Source: Lachnospiraceae bacterium (lineage in GTDB: Bacteria; Bacillota; Clostridia; Lachnospirales; Lachnospiraceae). From it: DNA of 64,000 nucleotides. This document shows positions 36,601 through 46,109 of this stretch, one piece after another (positions within the stretch are counted from its first letter, which is position 1; every line of letters starts with the position of its first letter). A model generated the notes under the pieces. It saw only the letters and a list, made by a program, of their open reading frames with translations, made no database searches and had not been told where the DNA came from. The translations under genes and the position numbers were made by a program. The stretch is from positions 1 to 64,000 of the forward strand of contig JAJQDE010000055.1 of NCBI GenBank assembly GCA_021202335.1, read 5' to 3'.

Positions 36601-36647
36601 ACGGAAACAAACTCTAAGAAAGGGAAAAGCAAACGCAGGTGCAACAT

Positions 36648-36902
36648 ATGACAGGGTATTTGGCATATTCGCTTTCGGGACACGATAAGGGAAGGATATA
36701 TCTTATCCTGAGAGAGGATGAGGATTACGTTTATTTGGCTGACGGAGATGTGCGCACCATCGACAGACTGAAGAAAAAAAATAAAAAGCATATACAGATT
36801 ATAAAAAAAATGACAAGAGTGGCAGACACGGAGTCTGTCACAAACGAAGAGGTTAAGCATTTAATAAAGCAATATTGCAAAGCCGGTCAGGAGGTAAAAT
36901 AA
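36648..36902 (+). CDS. KOW-domain RNA-binding protein
   Basis: An 84-residue protein with an N-terminal KOW motif ([20 protein letters not shown]) followed by a basic stretch ([15 protein letters not shown]). Proteins like this sit between map and infA in many Clostridia and resemble L14e/L27e-type ribosomal proteins; their exact role is unknown. The ATG at 36648 is used because AGGTG lies six bases before it, though a GTG at 36639 is possible. Its stop overlaps the infA start by one base. Confidence 0.9.
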   Translation: MTGYLAYSLSGHDKGRIYLILREDEDYVYLADGDVRTIDRLKKKNKKHIQIIKKMTRVADTESVTNEEVKHLIKQYCKAGQEVK

Positions 36903-37120
36903 TGTCAAAGTCCGATGTAATAGAAATAGAAGGAACAGTAGTTGAGAAGCTTCCGAACACTATGTTTCAGGTAGAGCTGGAGAACGGTCACAGGGTGCTT
37001 GCCCATATCAGTGGAAAGCTGCGCCAGAATTTTATACGTATTCTTCCGGGCGATAAGGTAACGCTGGAGCTTTCGCCTTATGATTTGTCAAAGGGAAGAA
37101 TCATTTGGAGAGATAAGTAA
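36902..37120 (+). CDS. infA: Translation initiation factor IF-1
   Basis: A 72-residue S1-like OB-fold protein that occupies the ribosomal A-site during initiation. The sequence ([53 protein letters not shown]) is typical. Coupled to the KOW-domain gene by a one-base overlap. AGGAGG lies inside the end of that gene. Confidence 0.98.
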   Translation: MSKSDVIEIEGTVVEKLPNTMFQVELENGHRVLAHISGKLRQNFIRILPGDKVTLELSPYDLSKGRIIWRDK

Positions 37121-37163
37121 AAGCTTTTAAAAAGTTTTTCTTATAGAATGATTGTATCAGGGC

Positions 37164-37192
37164 TTGCTTTTTAAAGCGATGCGTGGTATAAT
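37164..37192 (+). promoter_or_regulatory. Promoter upstream of rpmJ
   Basis: TTGCTT (37164-37169), 17-base spacer, perfect TATAAT (37187-37192). It gives rpmJ and the alpha-operon part a separate start. Confidence 0.75.
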
Positions 37193-37224
37193 GAAAAACG
37201 GTCTTTTTGAAAGGAGGGTTTAAC

Positions 37225-37338
37225 ATGAAAGTTAGATCATCAGTAAAACCTATTTGCGAAAAATGCAAAGTTATCAAGAGAAAGGGCAGAATCAGAATTA
37301 TCTGTGAAAACCCTAAGCATAAGCAGAGGCAGGGCTGA
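37225..37338 (+). CDS. rpmJ: 50S ribosomal protein L36
   Basis: A 37-residue zinc-ribbon L36: [18 protein letters not shown], then a basic stretch, [13 protein letters not shown] and stop. The ligands C-x2-C, C and H are present, so this is the zinc-binding form. AAAGGAGG lies ten bases before the ATG. Standard place between infA and rpsM. Confidence 0.98.
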   Translation: MKVRSSVKPICEKCKVIKRKGRIRIICENPKHKQRQG

Positions 37339-37661
37339 AAATCCAGTGTCTTTGTTTTTGGTTCAAAGAGCGGCTGATGTACGCATCGTTTTCGTCAAGG
37401 CGGATGCGTACTATAAATATATGACAGATATAACTGTTATGTGTTTACTTCTTGATACCGAGAAAATTTTCGCGTAAAGCAGAAAATAATAATATTCTGC
37501 GCACACCCGTTTAATATGCGAACGGGAAACCGATTAGTATCGGAAAAATCGGATGCTTATCCGATCGGGTATGTGATACCCCAATCAATTAGTTTACTAT
37601 TAATATATGACAGCAGCGCAATATATGACGGCTGTCCTGAAACAAAATGGAGGAATTTAAA
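37339..37661 (+). promoter_or_regulatory. Highly structured leader between rpmJ and rpsM
   Basis: A non-coding stretch of 323 bases with at least seven hairpins: 37379-37411 (nine perfect pairs), 37479-37500, 37506-37526, 37530-37543, 37548-37565, 37567-37581 and 37609-37636. The sequence AATATATGAC occurs three times (about 37416, 37602 and 37619). There is no T-run terminator. In E. coli protein S4 controls this operon from the same place; that S4 acts here is inference. Confidence 0.6.
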
Positions 37662-38030
37662 ATGGCTCGTATTGCTGGTGTTGACTTACCAAGGGAAAAA
37701 CGTGTGGAAATCGGATTGACTTACATCTACGGAATAGGCAGAGTAAGCTCCAATAAAATCCTCGAGAAGGCAGGCGTGAGTCCTGACATCCGCGTAAGGG
37801 ATTTAACGGATGACGATGTCAGGAAAATCAGTGCGGTTATTGATGCAGATTACATGGTAGAGGGTGACTTGCGCCGTGAAATTGCATTGAATATCAAGAG
37901 ATTACAGGAAATCGGATGCTATCGCGGTATTCGTCACAGAAGAGGGCTTCCTGTCCGTGGTCAAAAGACAAAGACCAATGCAAGAACAAGAAAGGGTCCG
38001 AAGCGTACGGTAGCAAATAAAAAGAAGTAG
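37662..38030 (+). CDS. rpsM: 30S ribosomal protein S13
   Basis: A 122-residue S13 of the 30S head that contacts the P-site tRNA. It begins [26 protein letters not shown] and ends with [20 protein letters not shown] and a basic tail. The ATG at 37662 follows ATGGAGG. First gene of the alpha-operon part, behind the structured leader. Confidence 0.98.
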   Translation: MARIAGVDLPREKRVEIGLTYIYGIGRVSSNKILEKAGVSPDIRVRDLTDDDVRKISAVIDADYMVEGDLRREIALNIKRLQEIGCYRGIRHRRGLPVRGQKTKTNARTRKGPKRTVANKKK

Positions 38031-38121
38031 CTTCAGCAAATGCTGAGCTGAAAGATATGGGATTTAATTTCATATTTCAGATGCGAACAATGAGTTTAAT
38101 GAGAAAGTAGGTTAGTTTAAA

Positions 38122-38517
38122 ATGGCTAAACAGGTTGCAAAAAAAGTAACAAAGAAGCGTGTAAAGAAAAACGTTGAACGCGGACAGGCACATATCCAGT
38201 CGTCATTTAACAATACGATTGTTACACTGACAGACACAGAGGGCAATGCGCTCTCATGGGCAAGTGCAGGTGGTCTGGGATTTAGAGGTTCAAAGAAATC
38301 TACTCCGTATGCGGCGCAGATGGCAGCAGAAACGGCTGCCAAGGCAGCATTAGTACATGGTCTTAAGTCCGTAGATGTTATGGTTAAGGGTCCGGGCTCA
38401 GGCAGAGAGGCTGCTATCCGTGCGCTTCAGGCGTGCGGTCTTGAGGTAACAAGCATCAAGGACGTGACTCCCGTTCCGCATAACGGCTGCCGTCCGCCTA
38501 AACGTCGTAGAGTTTAA
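38122..38517 (+). CDS. rpsK: 30S ribosomal protein S11
   Basis: A 131-residue S11 of the 30S platform. The family block [19 protein letters not shown] and the C-terminal [17 protein letters not shown] are intact. An N-terminal lysine-rich extension is present. The ribosome binding site is weak (GAAAGTAGG). Confidence 0.98.
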   Translation: MAKQVAKKVTKKRVKKNVERGQAHIQSSFNNTIVTLTDTEGNALSWASAGGLGFRGSKKSTPYAAQMAAETAAKAALVHGLKSVDVMVKGPGSGREAAIRALQACGLEVTSIKDVTPVPHNGCRPPKRRRV

Positions 38518-38520
38518 AGA

Positions 38521-38577
38521 ATGAAGAGTTTTTCTAAGGCAGTAAAATACACTGCCCAAGAAAAACTAAAGCTTCAT
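38521..38577 (+). other. Long three-part hairpin between rpsK and rpsD
   Basis: ATGAAG/CTTCAT, AGTTTTTCT/AGAAAAACT and GGCAGT/ACTGCC stack into one interrupted stem. No T-run follows. It may be a processing site or a protein-binding site. Confidence 0.6.
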
Positions 38578-38622
38578 CCTATGATAAGCAAAAGCTGCAT
38601 ATATTCTATAAGCCTGTGTCTG

Positions 38623-38684
38623 TGCGCTGCGTGACACGGGGCAAGCGGGCGTATTGCAGTTTGAGATTAGATTAGAGCAGCGCA
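38623..38684 (+). promoter_or_regulatory. Long-range helix next to the rpsD ribosome binding site
   Basis: TGCGCTGC (38623-38630) pairs perfectly with GCAGCGCA (38677-38684), which directly precedes GAAATGAGG. It could regulate rpsD translation. Confidence 0.5.
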
Positions 38685-38699
38685 GAAATGAGGTTAAAC

Positions 38700-39293
38700 A
38701 TGGCAGTTAATAGAGTTCCTGTGCTTAAAAGATGCAGATCTCTTGATTTGGATCCGGTATTTTTAGGATATGATAAGAAGTCTAAAAGAAAGTCAGCAAG
38801 AGCCGGCAAGAAGATGAGCGAGTATGGCTTACAGCTTAGAGAGAAGCAGAAGGCAAAGTTCATTTACGGCGTGCTTGAAAAGCCTTTCCGCAATTATTAT
38901 GAGAAAGCGGACAGAATGAAGGGCATGACAGGTGAAAACCTTATGGTGCTTCTTGAGAGAAGGCTTGACAGCGTTATATTCCGCATGGGTTTTGCCAGAA
39001 CGAGGAAAGAGGCAAGGCAGATTGTAGACCATAAGCATGTATTGGTTAATGGAAAGAGCGTAAATATACCTTCATACTTAATCAGTGCGGGCGATGTCAT
39101 TGAAATCAGAGAGAAGTCAAGAGGCTTACAAAGATATAAGGATGTCGCGGAAGTTACGAACGGCAGACTGGTTCCTGAATGGATGGATGTTGATAAGGAG
39201 AATTTTAAGGGAACGATTAAGGAGCTTCCTACAAGAGAAGTTATTGATGTTCCTGTAAATGAGATGCTTATCGTCGAGCTGTACTCTAAGTAA
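38700..39293 (+). CDS. rpsD: 30S ribosomal protein S4
   Basis: A 197-residue S4, which nucleates 30S assembly. It has the N-terminal RCRSLDLDP, the S4 RNA-binding domain ([35 protein letters not shown]) and the C-terminal [14 protein letters not shown]. It lacks the four-cysteine zinc cluster, so it is the C-minus form. The ATG at 38700 is preferred over the one at 38688, which lies in the ribosome binding site. Here rpsD is inside the alpha operon, unlike in Bacillus subtilis. Confidence 0.97.
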   Translation: MAVNRVPVLKRCRSLDLDPVFLGYDKKSKRKSARAGKKMSEYGLQLREKQKAKFIYGVLEKPFRNYYEKADRMKGMTGENLMVLLERRLDSVIFRMGFARTRKEARQIVDHKHVLVNGKSVNIPSYLISAGDVIEIREKSRGLQRYKDVAEVTNGRLVPEWMDVDKENFKGTIKELPTREVIDVPVNEMLIVELYSK

Positions 39294-39414
39294 TTAACAT
39301 CATTATAATAAACATCTGATGTGAATTGGACAGTAGGAAGTGCGCAATGCGTACTTTCTATTGTTGCACTTATTAAAATTTTATTCATCACATTCATTAA
39401 AGGAGGGTATTACA

Positions 39415-40380
39415 GTGTTGGCGTTTGATTTTGACAGTCCCAATATTGAAGTGGCGGAAATCTCTGAAGACAAAAGGTACGGTAGATTTGTAGTAGAACC
39501 TTTAGAGAGAGGTTATGGAATCACACTGGGTAATTCTCTTAGAAGAATTATGCTTGCTTCCCTACCCGGCGCAGCTGTAAGTCAGGTTAAGATTGATGGT
39601 GTATTGCATGAATTCAGCTCAATTCCCGGAGTCAAGGAAGATGTGACTGAGATTATCATGAACCTCAAGAGCCTGGAGATTAAAAACAGCAGCGATACTG
39701 ATGAAGTTAAGAAGGCAGTTATTGATTTTCAGGGAGAGGGCGTTGTCAGGGCATCTGATATACAGGTGGATCAGGACATTGAAATCATGAATCCGGATCA
39801 GGTTATCGCCACATTGAATGGCGGTAAGGACAGCAAGCTTTACATGGAGATACTTATAACAAAGGGCAGAGGATATATCAGCGCTGATAAGAACAAGGGC
39901 GAGGATTTGCCGATTGGGATTATTGCAGTGGATTCTATATATACTCCTGTAGAGAGAGTAAATGTTACCGTAGAAAATACCCGTGTTGGTCAGGTTACTG
40001 ACTATGATAAACTGACACTGGATGTATACACGAACGCCACGCTTGAGCCTGATGAAGCAGTCAGCCTTGCAGCTAAGGTGCTGAGCGAGCATCTTAAGCT
40101 CTTCATTAATCTTTCAGAGCTTGGAACGGGCGCTGTGGTTATTAATGAAAAAGAGGATGATGAGAAGGAAAAGGTGCTTGAAATGAGCATCGATGAGCTT
40201 GAATTATCAGTTCGCTCTTACAATTGCCTTAAGAGGGCAGGCATTAATACAGTCGAGGAGCTTACGAATAAGACGTCTGAGGATATGATGAAGGTACGTA
40301 ACTTGGGACGTAAGTCATTGGATGAGGTATTGGCGAAATTAAAGGAGTTAGGTTTACAGCTTAATCCTATGGAGGAATAA
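39415..40380 (+). CDS. rpoA: RNA polymerase alpha subunit
   Basis: A 321-residue alpha subunit. The N-terminal domain ([27 protein letters not shown]) dimerises and binds beta and beta-prime. The C-terminal domain ([26 protein letters not shown]) contacts DNA and activators. Translation most likely starts at GTG 39415, nine bases after GGAGGG, giving an N-terminus like the family; the ORF start at 39340 overlaps the intergenic region. Confidence 0.96.
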   Translation: MLAFDFDSPNIEVAEISEDKRYGRFVVEPLERGYGITLGNSLRRIMLASLPGAAVSQVKIDGVLHEFSSIPGVKEDVTEIIMNLKSLEIKNSSDTDEVKKAVIDFQGEGVVRASDIQVDQDIEIMNPDQVIATLNGGKDSKLYMEILITKGRGYISADKNKGEDLPIGIIAVDSIYTPVERVNVTVENTRVGQVTDYDKLTLDVYTNATLEPDEAVSLAAKVLSEHLKLFINLSELGTGAVVINEKEDDEKEKVLEMSIDELELSVRSYNCLKRAGINTVEELTNKTSEDMMKVRNLGRKSLDEVLAKLKELGLQLNPMEE

Positions 40381-40585
40381 TAAGCCTGTAAATTTAACAT
40401 ATAAGAGCGTATTTATACGCCGCAGATGCGGTAATTCCAAAGTGTTCGCATTTGTGCTCAGAGATGGAATTTATGAATGACATTTGATAAGTAAGTCCAA
40501 AGGGCGTTGTCATTTGTCCCACCAATGAGGTTAGCCTGCCAATATATGTGCAGGCGGTATGTCCTCAAAAAGAAAGGAGCCTATT

Positions 40586-41128
40586 ATGGCAAAGTATAGA
40601 AAGCTTGGAAGAACATCAAGTCAAAGAAAGGCATTGCTCAGAGGGCAGGTTACTGCTTTGGTTGCGAGCAAGAACGGCAGGATTATAACAACTGAAGCAA
40701 GAGCAAAGGAAGTTCAGAAAATTGTTGAGGGTCTTGTTGCATTAGCCGTAAAGGAAAAGGATAACTATGAGATGGTTAAGGTTATGGCTAAGGTTCCCAG
40801 GAAGGATAAGGACGGCAAGAGAGTAAAGGAAGTAAAGGACGGCAAGAGAGTTACCGTTTATGATGAGGTAGAGAAGGAAATCAAGAAGGATATGCCTTCA
40901 AGAATGAATGCAAGAAGAAAGATGCTTCGTGTATTATATTCCGTAAAGGAGGTTCCCGAGAAGAAAGCGGGAAGAAAAAGAAATACAAAGCAAATCGACC
41001 TTGCAGCAAAGCTGTTTGACGAAATCGCACCTAAGTATGTTGGACGTAACGGTGGTTATACAAGAATAATTAAGGTTGGTCAGCGTAAGGGTGACGGCGC
41101 TATGCAGGTGGTTCTTGAGTTTGTATAA
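40586..41128 (+). CDS. rplQ: 50S ribosomal protein L17 with central insertion
   Basis: A 180-residue L17, clearly longer than the usual 115-130. The N-terminal [20 protein letters not shown] and C-terminal [25 protein letters not shown] are typical. Between them lies an extra basic, repetitive segment ([20 protein letters not shown], then VEKEIKKDM). The sequence DGKRV occurs twice in it. The ATG at 40586 follows AAAGGAG. The 205-base gap before it holds hairpins (GCGTAT/ATACGC, AATGACA/TGTCATT, GCCTGC/GCAGGC). Confidence 0.95.
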   Translation: MAKYRKLGRTSSQRKALLRGQVTALVASKNGRIITTEARAKEVQKIVEGLVALAVKEKDNYEMVKVMAKVPRKDKDGKRVKEVKDGKRVTVYDEVEKEIKKDMPSRMNARRKMLRVLYSVKEVPEKKAGRKRNTKQIDLAAKLFDEIAPKYVGRNGGYTRIIKVGQRKGDGAMQVVLEFV

Positions 41129-41151
41129 GAGCAAAGAATAATGTATTTGAG

Positions 41152-41178
41152 GCGCTCCCATATTTTGGGGGCGCTTTT
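41152..41178 (+). terminator. Intrinsic terminator ending the ribosomal superoperon
   Basis: GCGCTCCC pairs with GGGGGCGC (one wobble), seven-base loop, then TTTT. Confidence 0.75.
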
Positions 41179-41262
41179 GGTATAATAAGGGGTGTAAAAA
41201 TTTCACATTTGAACCCGGATATCAGATTTTGGCACCGGCTTTGCGAAAGGAAACAGGCATAG

Positions 41263-41910
41263 ATGGATAAGTATGAAAACATGACAAGGAAGGAAGCCTG
41301 CTATTTTCTCGGAGTGAGAGAAAATGCATCCGATGAGCAGATAAAACGGGCATATAGGTATAAGGCGAAGTTGTATCATCCTGACGCCAACCCGACAGAG
41401 GACACAAGGGAATATTATATTAAAGCACAAAAGGCATATGAGTATCTTATCAGCCACCCTTATGTGACAAAAGATTCGGAAAATGCTCCCGCAGGTAATA
41501 CGGCTTCGGCGTCGTATCGGCAGCCGGTACCCGGCGGAGCGTATTTCTATCAGACACCGCTGCAAAGGCCGGCGAAAATATTTGCGACAAGCGCGGCCAC
41601 GAGGGAAAGCTATAAAAAACAAAAGGAAATGGCGAGCGAACGGGAGAAAATTGAGAAGTGGGATAAGGATTATAAGGACACCAAACGCAGAAAACGGCAG
41701 ATGCAGATGTACGGAAAGGAATATATGGATGAGGCCGATTTGGGGCAGAAGAGCGAGGAGGAGAAAATCCTTGACAAAATCAGGGCGATATGGATTGCCG
41801 AAAATATAAAAAGACAGATCCAGCAGGATAAGGAACAGAAGGAAATGCTCAACAGACGTAAGCTGTATCAGGCATTTATGCAGCAGAAGCTTCAGGATGA
41901 TAATAAATAG
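41263..41910 (+). CDS. J-domain protein
   Basis: A 215-residue protein whose residues about 8-70 form a DnaJ domain with the HPD tripeptide ([20 protein letters not shown]), so it should stimulate an Hsp70. It has no zinc-finger or G/F region. The remainder is highly charged and probably helical or coiled ([27 protein letters not shown]-like tail). It comes after the ribosomal operon and precedes the ECF transporter genes by 19 bases. The client is unknown. Confidence 0.85.
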   Translation: MDKYENMTRKEACYFLGVRENASDEQIKRAYRYKAKLYHPDANPTEDTREYYIKAQKAYEYLISHPYVTKDSENAPAGNTASASYRQPVPGGAYFYQTPLQRPAKIFATSAATRESYKKQKEMASEREKIEKWDKDYKDTKRRKRQMQMYGKEYMDEADLGQKSEEEKILDKIRAIWIAENIKRQIQQDKEQKEMLNRRKLYQAFMQQKLQDDNK

Positions 41911-41929
41911 CTTTGGAATGGGGAGTTAC

Positions 41930-42808
41930 ATGGGAATTATTAAGGTTAAGGACTTAATATATGAGTACATCAGACGCGACGAAGAGGGCAATGTTGAGGG
42001 AATTACAACAGCGGTTGACGATGTAAATCTGGATATCAGCCAAGGCGATTTTGTTGCGATTTTGGGACACAACGGCTCCGGAAAATCAACGCTGGCAAAG
42101 CATCTTAACGCCATACTTTATCCTACGGAGGGTACTGTGTGGGTTGATGGAAAAGACACGCAGAAGGATGAATATATATGGGAAATCAGGCAGACTGCCG
42201 GAATGGTCTTTCAAAATCCCGATAATCAGATTATAGGTCAGATTGTTGAGGAGGATGTGGGTTTTGGACCGGAGAATATGGGTGTACCTACGAAGGAGAT
42301 ATGGGAGCGCGTGGATGAGAGCCTTAAGGAGGTGGGGATGTATGAATTCAGGCATTACTCGCCCAATAAGCTTTCCGGCGGACAAAAACAGCGGGTATCG
42401 ATTGCAGGCGTCATTGCCATGCACCCGAAATGCATTATTCTCGACGAGCCTACGGCAATGCTCGACCCTAAAGGGCGCAGGGAGGTCATACGCGCCGTGC
42501 GTGCCCTGAATGATGTTGAGCGCATAACGGTAATCCTTATCACGCATTACATGGAGGAGGTCATTTATGCCGACCGCGTCTATGTAATGGATAAAGGAAA
42601 GATTACGCTGCAGGGAACGCCGAGGGAGGTTTTTTCGGAGGTAGAGCGGTTAAAGGAGCTTCGTTTGGATGTGCCGCAGGTGACAGAGCTTGCTTATGAG
42701 CTGAGACAGGACGGCTTTCCCATACCGAAGGGTATATTGACCAAAGAGGAGCTTAGGGAAGCGCTTGACGCCTGCGCAGGCAGGATGTCGGAGAAAGCGC
42801 GGGAATAG
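41930..42808 (+). CDS. ecfA1: ECF transporter ATPase A1
   Basis: A 292-residue ABC ATPase of the energy-coupling factor module, which powers vitamin and cofactor uptake with exchangeable S components. Walker A is GHNGSGKST (46-54), the Q-loop is FQNPDNQ, the signature is LSGGQ (148-152) and Walker B is [11 protein letters not shown]. The ATG at 41930 follows GGAATGGGGAG. It forms an operon with ecfA2 and ecfT, in the position next to ribosomal genes that is typical of Firmicutes. Confidence 0.95.
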   Translation: MGIIKVKDLIYEYIRRDEEGNVEGITTAVDDVNLDISQGDFVAILGHNGSGKSTLAKHLNAILYPTEGTVWVDGKDTQKDEYIWEIRQTAGMVFQNPDNQIIGQIVEEDVGFGPENMGVPTKEIWERVDESLKEVGMYEFRHYSPNKLSGGQKQRVSIAGVIAMHPKCIILDEPTAMLDPKGRREVIRAVRALNDVERITVILITHYMEEVIYADRVYVMDKGKITLQGTPREVFSEVERLKELRLDVPQVTELAYELRQDGFPIPKGILTKEELREALDACAGRMSEKARE

Positions 42809-42832
42809 TGTGAACAGGAATGGGGATTAAAG

Positions 42833-43705
42833 ATGCCGATAATTATAGATAAGGTGAGCTATGTTTACGAAGATACGGGGATGTCGGTCAGGGCGCTGGA
42901 TAATATTAACCTGGTAATCCCTGACGGTCAGTTTATAGGAATAATAGGCCATACGGGTTCGGGAAAGTCAACGCTTGTGCAGCATTTGAACGGATTGATA
43001 AAGGCGACAAGCGGCAATATTTATTTTAACGGCGAGGATATCTATGCTGACGACTTTGACAGGAAAAAGCTGCGCAGCAAGGTAGGGCTTGTATTTCAGT
43101 ATCCCGAGCACCAGCTTTTTGAAACGGATGTCTTTACGGATGTCTGCTTTGGACCTAAGAATTTAGGGCTTTCCAAAAAGGAGGTTGAGCTTAGGGCATA
43201 TCAGGCATTAAAGCTTGTGGGGCTTCCGGACGAATATTTTTATCAGTCGCCATTTGACCTGTCGGGGGGACAAAAAAGGCGTGTGGCAATTGCGGGCGTG
43301 CTTGCCATGAAACCGCAGGTGCTTGTGCTGGATGAGCCGACGGCGGGGCTTGACCCTAAGGGCAGGGACGAGATTTTGGATCAGATATCAAAGCTTAAGC
43401 GTGAAACGGGAATGACGGTAATTTTAGTTTCACACAGCATGGACGATGTTGCAAGGTATGTGGACAGGATTATTGTCATGAACAAAGGAAGCGTGATGTA
43501 TGATGATGTGCCAAGGCAGGTCTTTCGCCACTATGCCGAGCTTGAAAAAATCGGACTTGCGGCGCCGCAGGTCACATATATCATGAAGGAGCTGCAGGAG
43601 CACGGGTATGACGTGAGCGACGACGTGACGACTATTGACGAGGCAAAAGAGGAAATAGAAAGATGCTTTACAAGGCTTGCGGCAGCAGGGAAGGAAAAAG
43701 GGTGA
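42833..43705 (+). CDS. ecfA2: ECF transporter ATPase A2
   Basis: A 290-residue second ATPase of the same module. Walker A is GHTGSGKST (39-47), the Q-loop is FQYPEHQLFE, as expected for the A2 subunit, the signature is LSGGQKRRVAIAG, and Walker B is VLDEPTAGLDPKG. It heterodimerises with EcfA1. GGAATGGGGATT precedes the ATG; ecfT follows after six bases. Confidence 0.96.
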   Translation: MPIIIDKVSYVYEDTGMSVRALDNINLVIPDGQFIGIIGHTGSGKSTLVQHLNGLIKATSGNIYFNGEDIYADDFDRKKLRSKVGLVFQYPEHQLFETDVFTDVCFGPKNLGLSKKEVELRAYQALKLVGLPDEYFYQSPFDLSGGQKRRVAIAGVLAMKPQVLVLDEPTAGLDPKGRDEILDQISKLKRETGMTVILVSHSMDDVARYVDRIIVMNKGSVMYDDVPRQVFRHYAELEKIGLAAPQVTYIMKELQEHGYDVSDDVTTIDEAKEEIERCFTRLAAAGKEKG

Positions 43706-43711
43706 CAGCTT

Positions 43712-44542
43712 ATGCTGAGAGATATTACACTGGGACAATACTATCAGGCGGATTCCATTATTCATCGGCTGGACCCCAGAGTTAAGCTTGGCTCGACGAT
43801 TTTGTTTATCATATCGCTTTTTGTGTTTGATGGCGCGGCTGCATATGCGGTAGCGGCAGTTTTTTTGGCGATTGTGATAAAGCTGTCTAAGGTGCCGTTT
43901 AGATTTATGGTTAAGGGAATGAAAGCGATTGCGTTTTTGCTGCTTATAACAGTTGTGTTTAACCTTTTCCTGACGCCCGGAGAGCCGCTTGCGGCAGTAT
44001 GGAGGCTGACGATTACAAAGGAGGGACTTCAGCTTTCGGTGCTTCTTGCAATAAGGCTGAGCTTTTTGATCATAGGCTCCTCAATCATGACGCTTACGAC
44101 AACACCCAATCAGCTTACGGATGGTCTTGAAAAGATGCTGGGTCCGTTAAAAAAAGTAAAGGTGCCGGTGCATGAAATTGCGATGATGATGTCAATTGCG
44201 CTCCGGTTCATTCCGATTCTTATGGAGGAAACGGATAAAATCATGAAAGCGCAGCTTGCAAGGTGTGCGGACTTTGAGAGCGGGAACATCATTAAAAAGG
44301 CAAAGAGCCTTGTGCCGCTTTTGGTGCCGCTTTTTATATCGGCATTCAGGCGGGCAAATGACCTTGCGATGGCGATGGAGGCGCGCTGTTACAGGGGAGG
44401 AGAGCACCGCACGAAGATGAAACCGCTCCATTATGCGCGGAAGGATTTTATCGCATACGCAGTGGTCCTGTGCTATCTTGCAATCGGTGTGGCGGCGGGG
44501 CATCTTCAGGCAATTCTGCCTGAAATAATGAAAATCGCGTAG
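43712..44542 (+). CDS. ecfT: ECF transporter transmembrane subunit T
   Basis: A 276-residue membrane protein linking the two ATPases to S components. Several hydrophobic segments are present. The two coupling motifs with A-R-x are at AQLARCADFES and AMEARCYRGGEH. No S component lies beside it, so the module is probably shared by S proteins encoded elsewhere. Confidence 0.95.
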   Translation: MLRDITLGQYYQADSIIHRLDPRVKLGSTILFIISLFVFDGAAAYAVAAVFLAIVIKLSKVPFRFMVKGMKAIAFLLLITVVFNLFLTPGEPLAAVWRLTITKEGLQLSVLLAIRLSFLIIGSSIMTLTTTPNQLTDGLEKMLGPLKKVKVPVHEIAMMMSIALRFIPILMEETDKIMKAQLARCADFESGNIIKKAKSLVPLLVPLFISAFRRANDLAMAMEARCYRGGEHRTKMKPLHYARKDFIAYAVVLCYLAIGVAAGHLQAILPEIMKIA

Positions 44543-44564
44543 AACGCTCCGGAATGGGATTATA

Positions 44565-44597
44565 TTGAAAAATCATGCTTATGCACTGATTTTTCAA
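44565..44597 (+). other. Perfect 11-base hairpin before truA
   Basis: TTGAAAAATCA pairs with TGATTTTTCAA, loop 11 bases. It follows the sequence GCTCCGGAATGGGATTA, which elsewhere acts as a ribosome binding site; a 14-codon TTG-started reading frame runs through the hairpin. Confidence 0.65.
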
Positions 44598-44631
44598 TCG
44601 GCAATTTGAGGCTCTGACATGGGAGATTGAT

Positions 44632-45369
44632 ATGAAAAGAGTAATGCTGAGGGTGGCATATGACGGTACCAATTATCACGGCTGGCAGCTTCAGCCGAAT
44701 GTGGCAACGATAGAGTCGGAGCTTAATGAGGCGCTAAGCGGACTCTTTCGAGAGGAAATCAGGGTAATAGGTGCGTCGCGGACGGACACGGGCGTGCACG
44801 CGCTTGGAAATATAGCCGTCTTTGACACAAATACGCGGATGCCTGCCGAAAAAATAGCCTATGCGTTGAATCAAAGGCTTCCGGAGGATATCCGCGTTCG
44901 GGAGTCTGTGGAGGTAGAGCCGGATTTTCACCCAAGACGCCGAAGCTGCAAAAAAACGTATGAGTATAAAATCCTAAACTGCGAATTTCCGCAGCCTGTG
45001 TACAGGCTTTATTCCCATTTCACATATGCAAGGCTTGATGTGGAAAAAATGCGCCGGGCGGCGTCGTATCTTGTGGGAGAACATGATTTTAAAAGCTTTT
45101 GCAGTGTCAATACTGTGGCGGAAACAACGGTCAGGACTATTTATGATATCAGCGTGGTAAAGGCGGGAGATATCATAAGCATACGCGTTACGGGGTCGGG
45201 TTTTCTATATAATATGGTACGGATTATTGCGGGAACACTTATTGAGGCAGGACGCGGGAGGATTGCGCCTGACGACATGGAATCAATCTTAAAAGCTCTT
45301 GACCGTACACAGGCGGGACCTACTGCTCCGGCATGCGGATTGACGCTTGTTGAGTATGAATATATGTAA
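44632..45369 (+). CDS. truA: tRNA pseudouridine(38-40) synthase
   Basis: A 245-residue enzyme that makes pseudouridine at positions 38-40 of the tRNA anticodon arm. The catalytic Asp52 lies in GASRTDTGVHALGN. The family start (MLRVAYDGTNYHGWQLQPN) and the GSGFLYNMVRIIAGTL block are intact. GGGAGATTGAT precedes the ATG. Its place between ecfT and rplM is standard for Firmicutes. Confidence 0.97.
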   Translation: MKRVMLRVAYDGTNYHGWQLQPNVATIESELNEALSGLFREEIRVIGASRTDTGVHALGNIAVFDTNTRMPAEKIAYALNQRLPEDIRVRESVEVEPDFHPRRRSCKKTYEYKILNCEFPQPVYRLYSHFTYARLDVEKMRRAASYLVGEHDFKSFCSVNTVAETTVRTIYDISVVKAGDIISIRVTGSGFLYNMVRIIAGTLIEAGRGRIAPDDMESILKALDRTQAGPTAPACGLTLVEYEYM

Positions 45370-45435
45370 AAGCACGCGTGTGAAAATCTTGGCAAAAACA
45401 TGTTAAAAAACATGTTAAAAAACACGGCAAAAGTG

Positions 45436-45464
45436 TTGACACCAAAAAAAACCTATAATATAAT
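45436..45464 (+). promoter_or_regulatory. rplM-rpsI promoter
   Basis: Perfect TTGACA (45436-45441), 17-base spacer and perfect TATAAT (45459-45464). Confidence 0.9.
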
Positions 45465-45470
45465 GTTCTA

Positions 45471-45650
45471 ATGTGGCGACATGCGAATGGACAAATATCA
45501 AAGCCCCGATATTTGATGAGAGGGTCGCTGCAAGGTGTTTGGGTGACTCGCGGATTTAGTGGTACGGCCGGACATTCCGTATCTTATGAATCAGGTGGGG
45601 ATATCCGTTAAAGGAGAGCCGAAAGGCTGAATATATATGGAGGTAACATA
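45471..45650 (+). promoter_or_regulatory. Structured rplM leader
   Basis: About 180 nt of leader with a multi-helix fold: GCGAC/GTCGC enclosing CAAATATC/GATATTTG, then GATT/AATC enclosing TACGG/CCGTA, then AGCC-GAAA-GGCT next to the ribosome binding site. An L13 autoregulatory leader is known at this position in Firmicutes; equivalence is inferred from position only. Confidence 0.55.
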
Positions 45651-46079
45651 ATGAAAACATTTATGGCTAGTCCGGCTACAATTGATAGAAAGTGGTATGT
45701 AGTAGACGCTACGGATATGACATTGGGACGCTTGGCATCAGAAATTGCAAGCATATTAAGAGGAAAGAATAAGCCAATCTTTACTCCTCATATGGATACA
45801 GGTGATTATGTAATTGTTATTAACGCTGAGAAGATTGCGGTAACAGGCAGGAAGCTGGATCAGAAGATTTATTACAGACATTCCGACTATGTTGGCGGTA
45901 TGAAGGAAACGACTTTAAGACAGAAGCTGAATAAAAAGCCCGAGGAGGTTATAGAGCTTGCTGTTAAGGGAATGCTTCCTAAGGGACCTTTAGGCCGTCA
46001 GATGTACAGAAAGCTTTTTGTGTATGCAGGACCTGAGCATAAGCAGGCAGCTCAGAAGCCTGAAGTTCTTACATTTTAA
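45651..46079 (+). CDS. rplM: 50S ribosomal protein L13
   Basis: A 142-residue L13, an early assembly protein. The blocks [33 protein letters not shown] and [15 protein letters not shown] are typical. GGAGG precedes the ATG. First gene of a two-gene operon with its own strong promoter and structured leader. Confidence 0.98.
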   Translation: MKTFMASPATIDRKWYVVDATDMTLGRLASEIASILRGKNKPIFTPHMDTGDYVIVINAEKIAVTGRKLDQKIYYRHSDYVGGMKETTLRQKLNKKPEEVIELAVKGMLPKGPLGRQMYRKLFVYAGPEHKQAAQKPEVLTF

Positions 46080-46109
46080 TCAGCGTGACAAATAAAGGAG
46101 GAAAAGAAA

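Noticed and set aside
37516-37719. A 67-codon frame before rpsM
   Set aside because: It consists of leader hairpins and overlaps rpsM in another frame.
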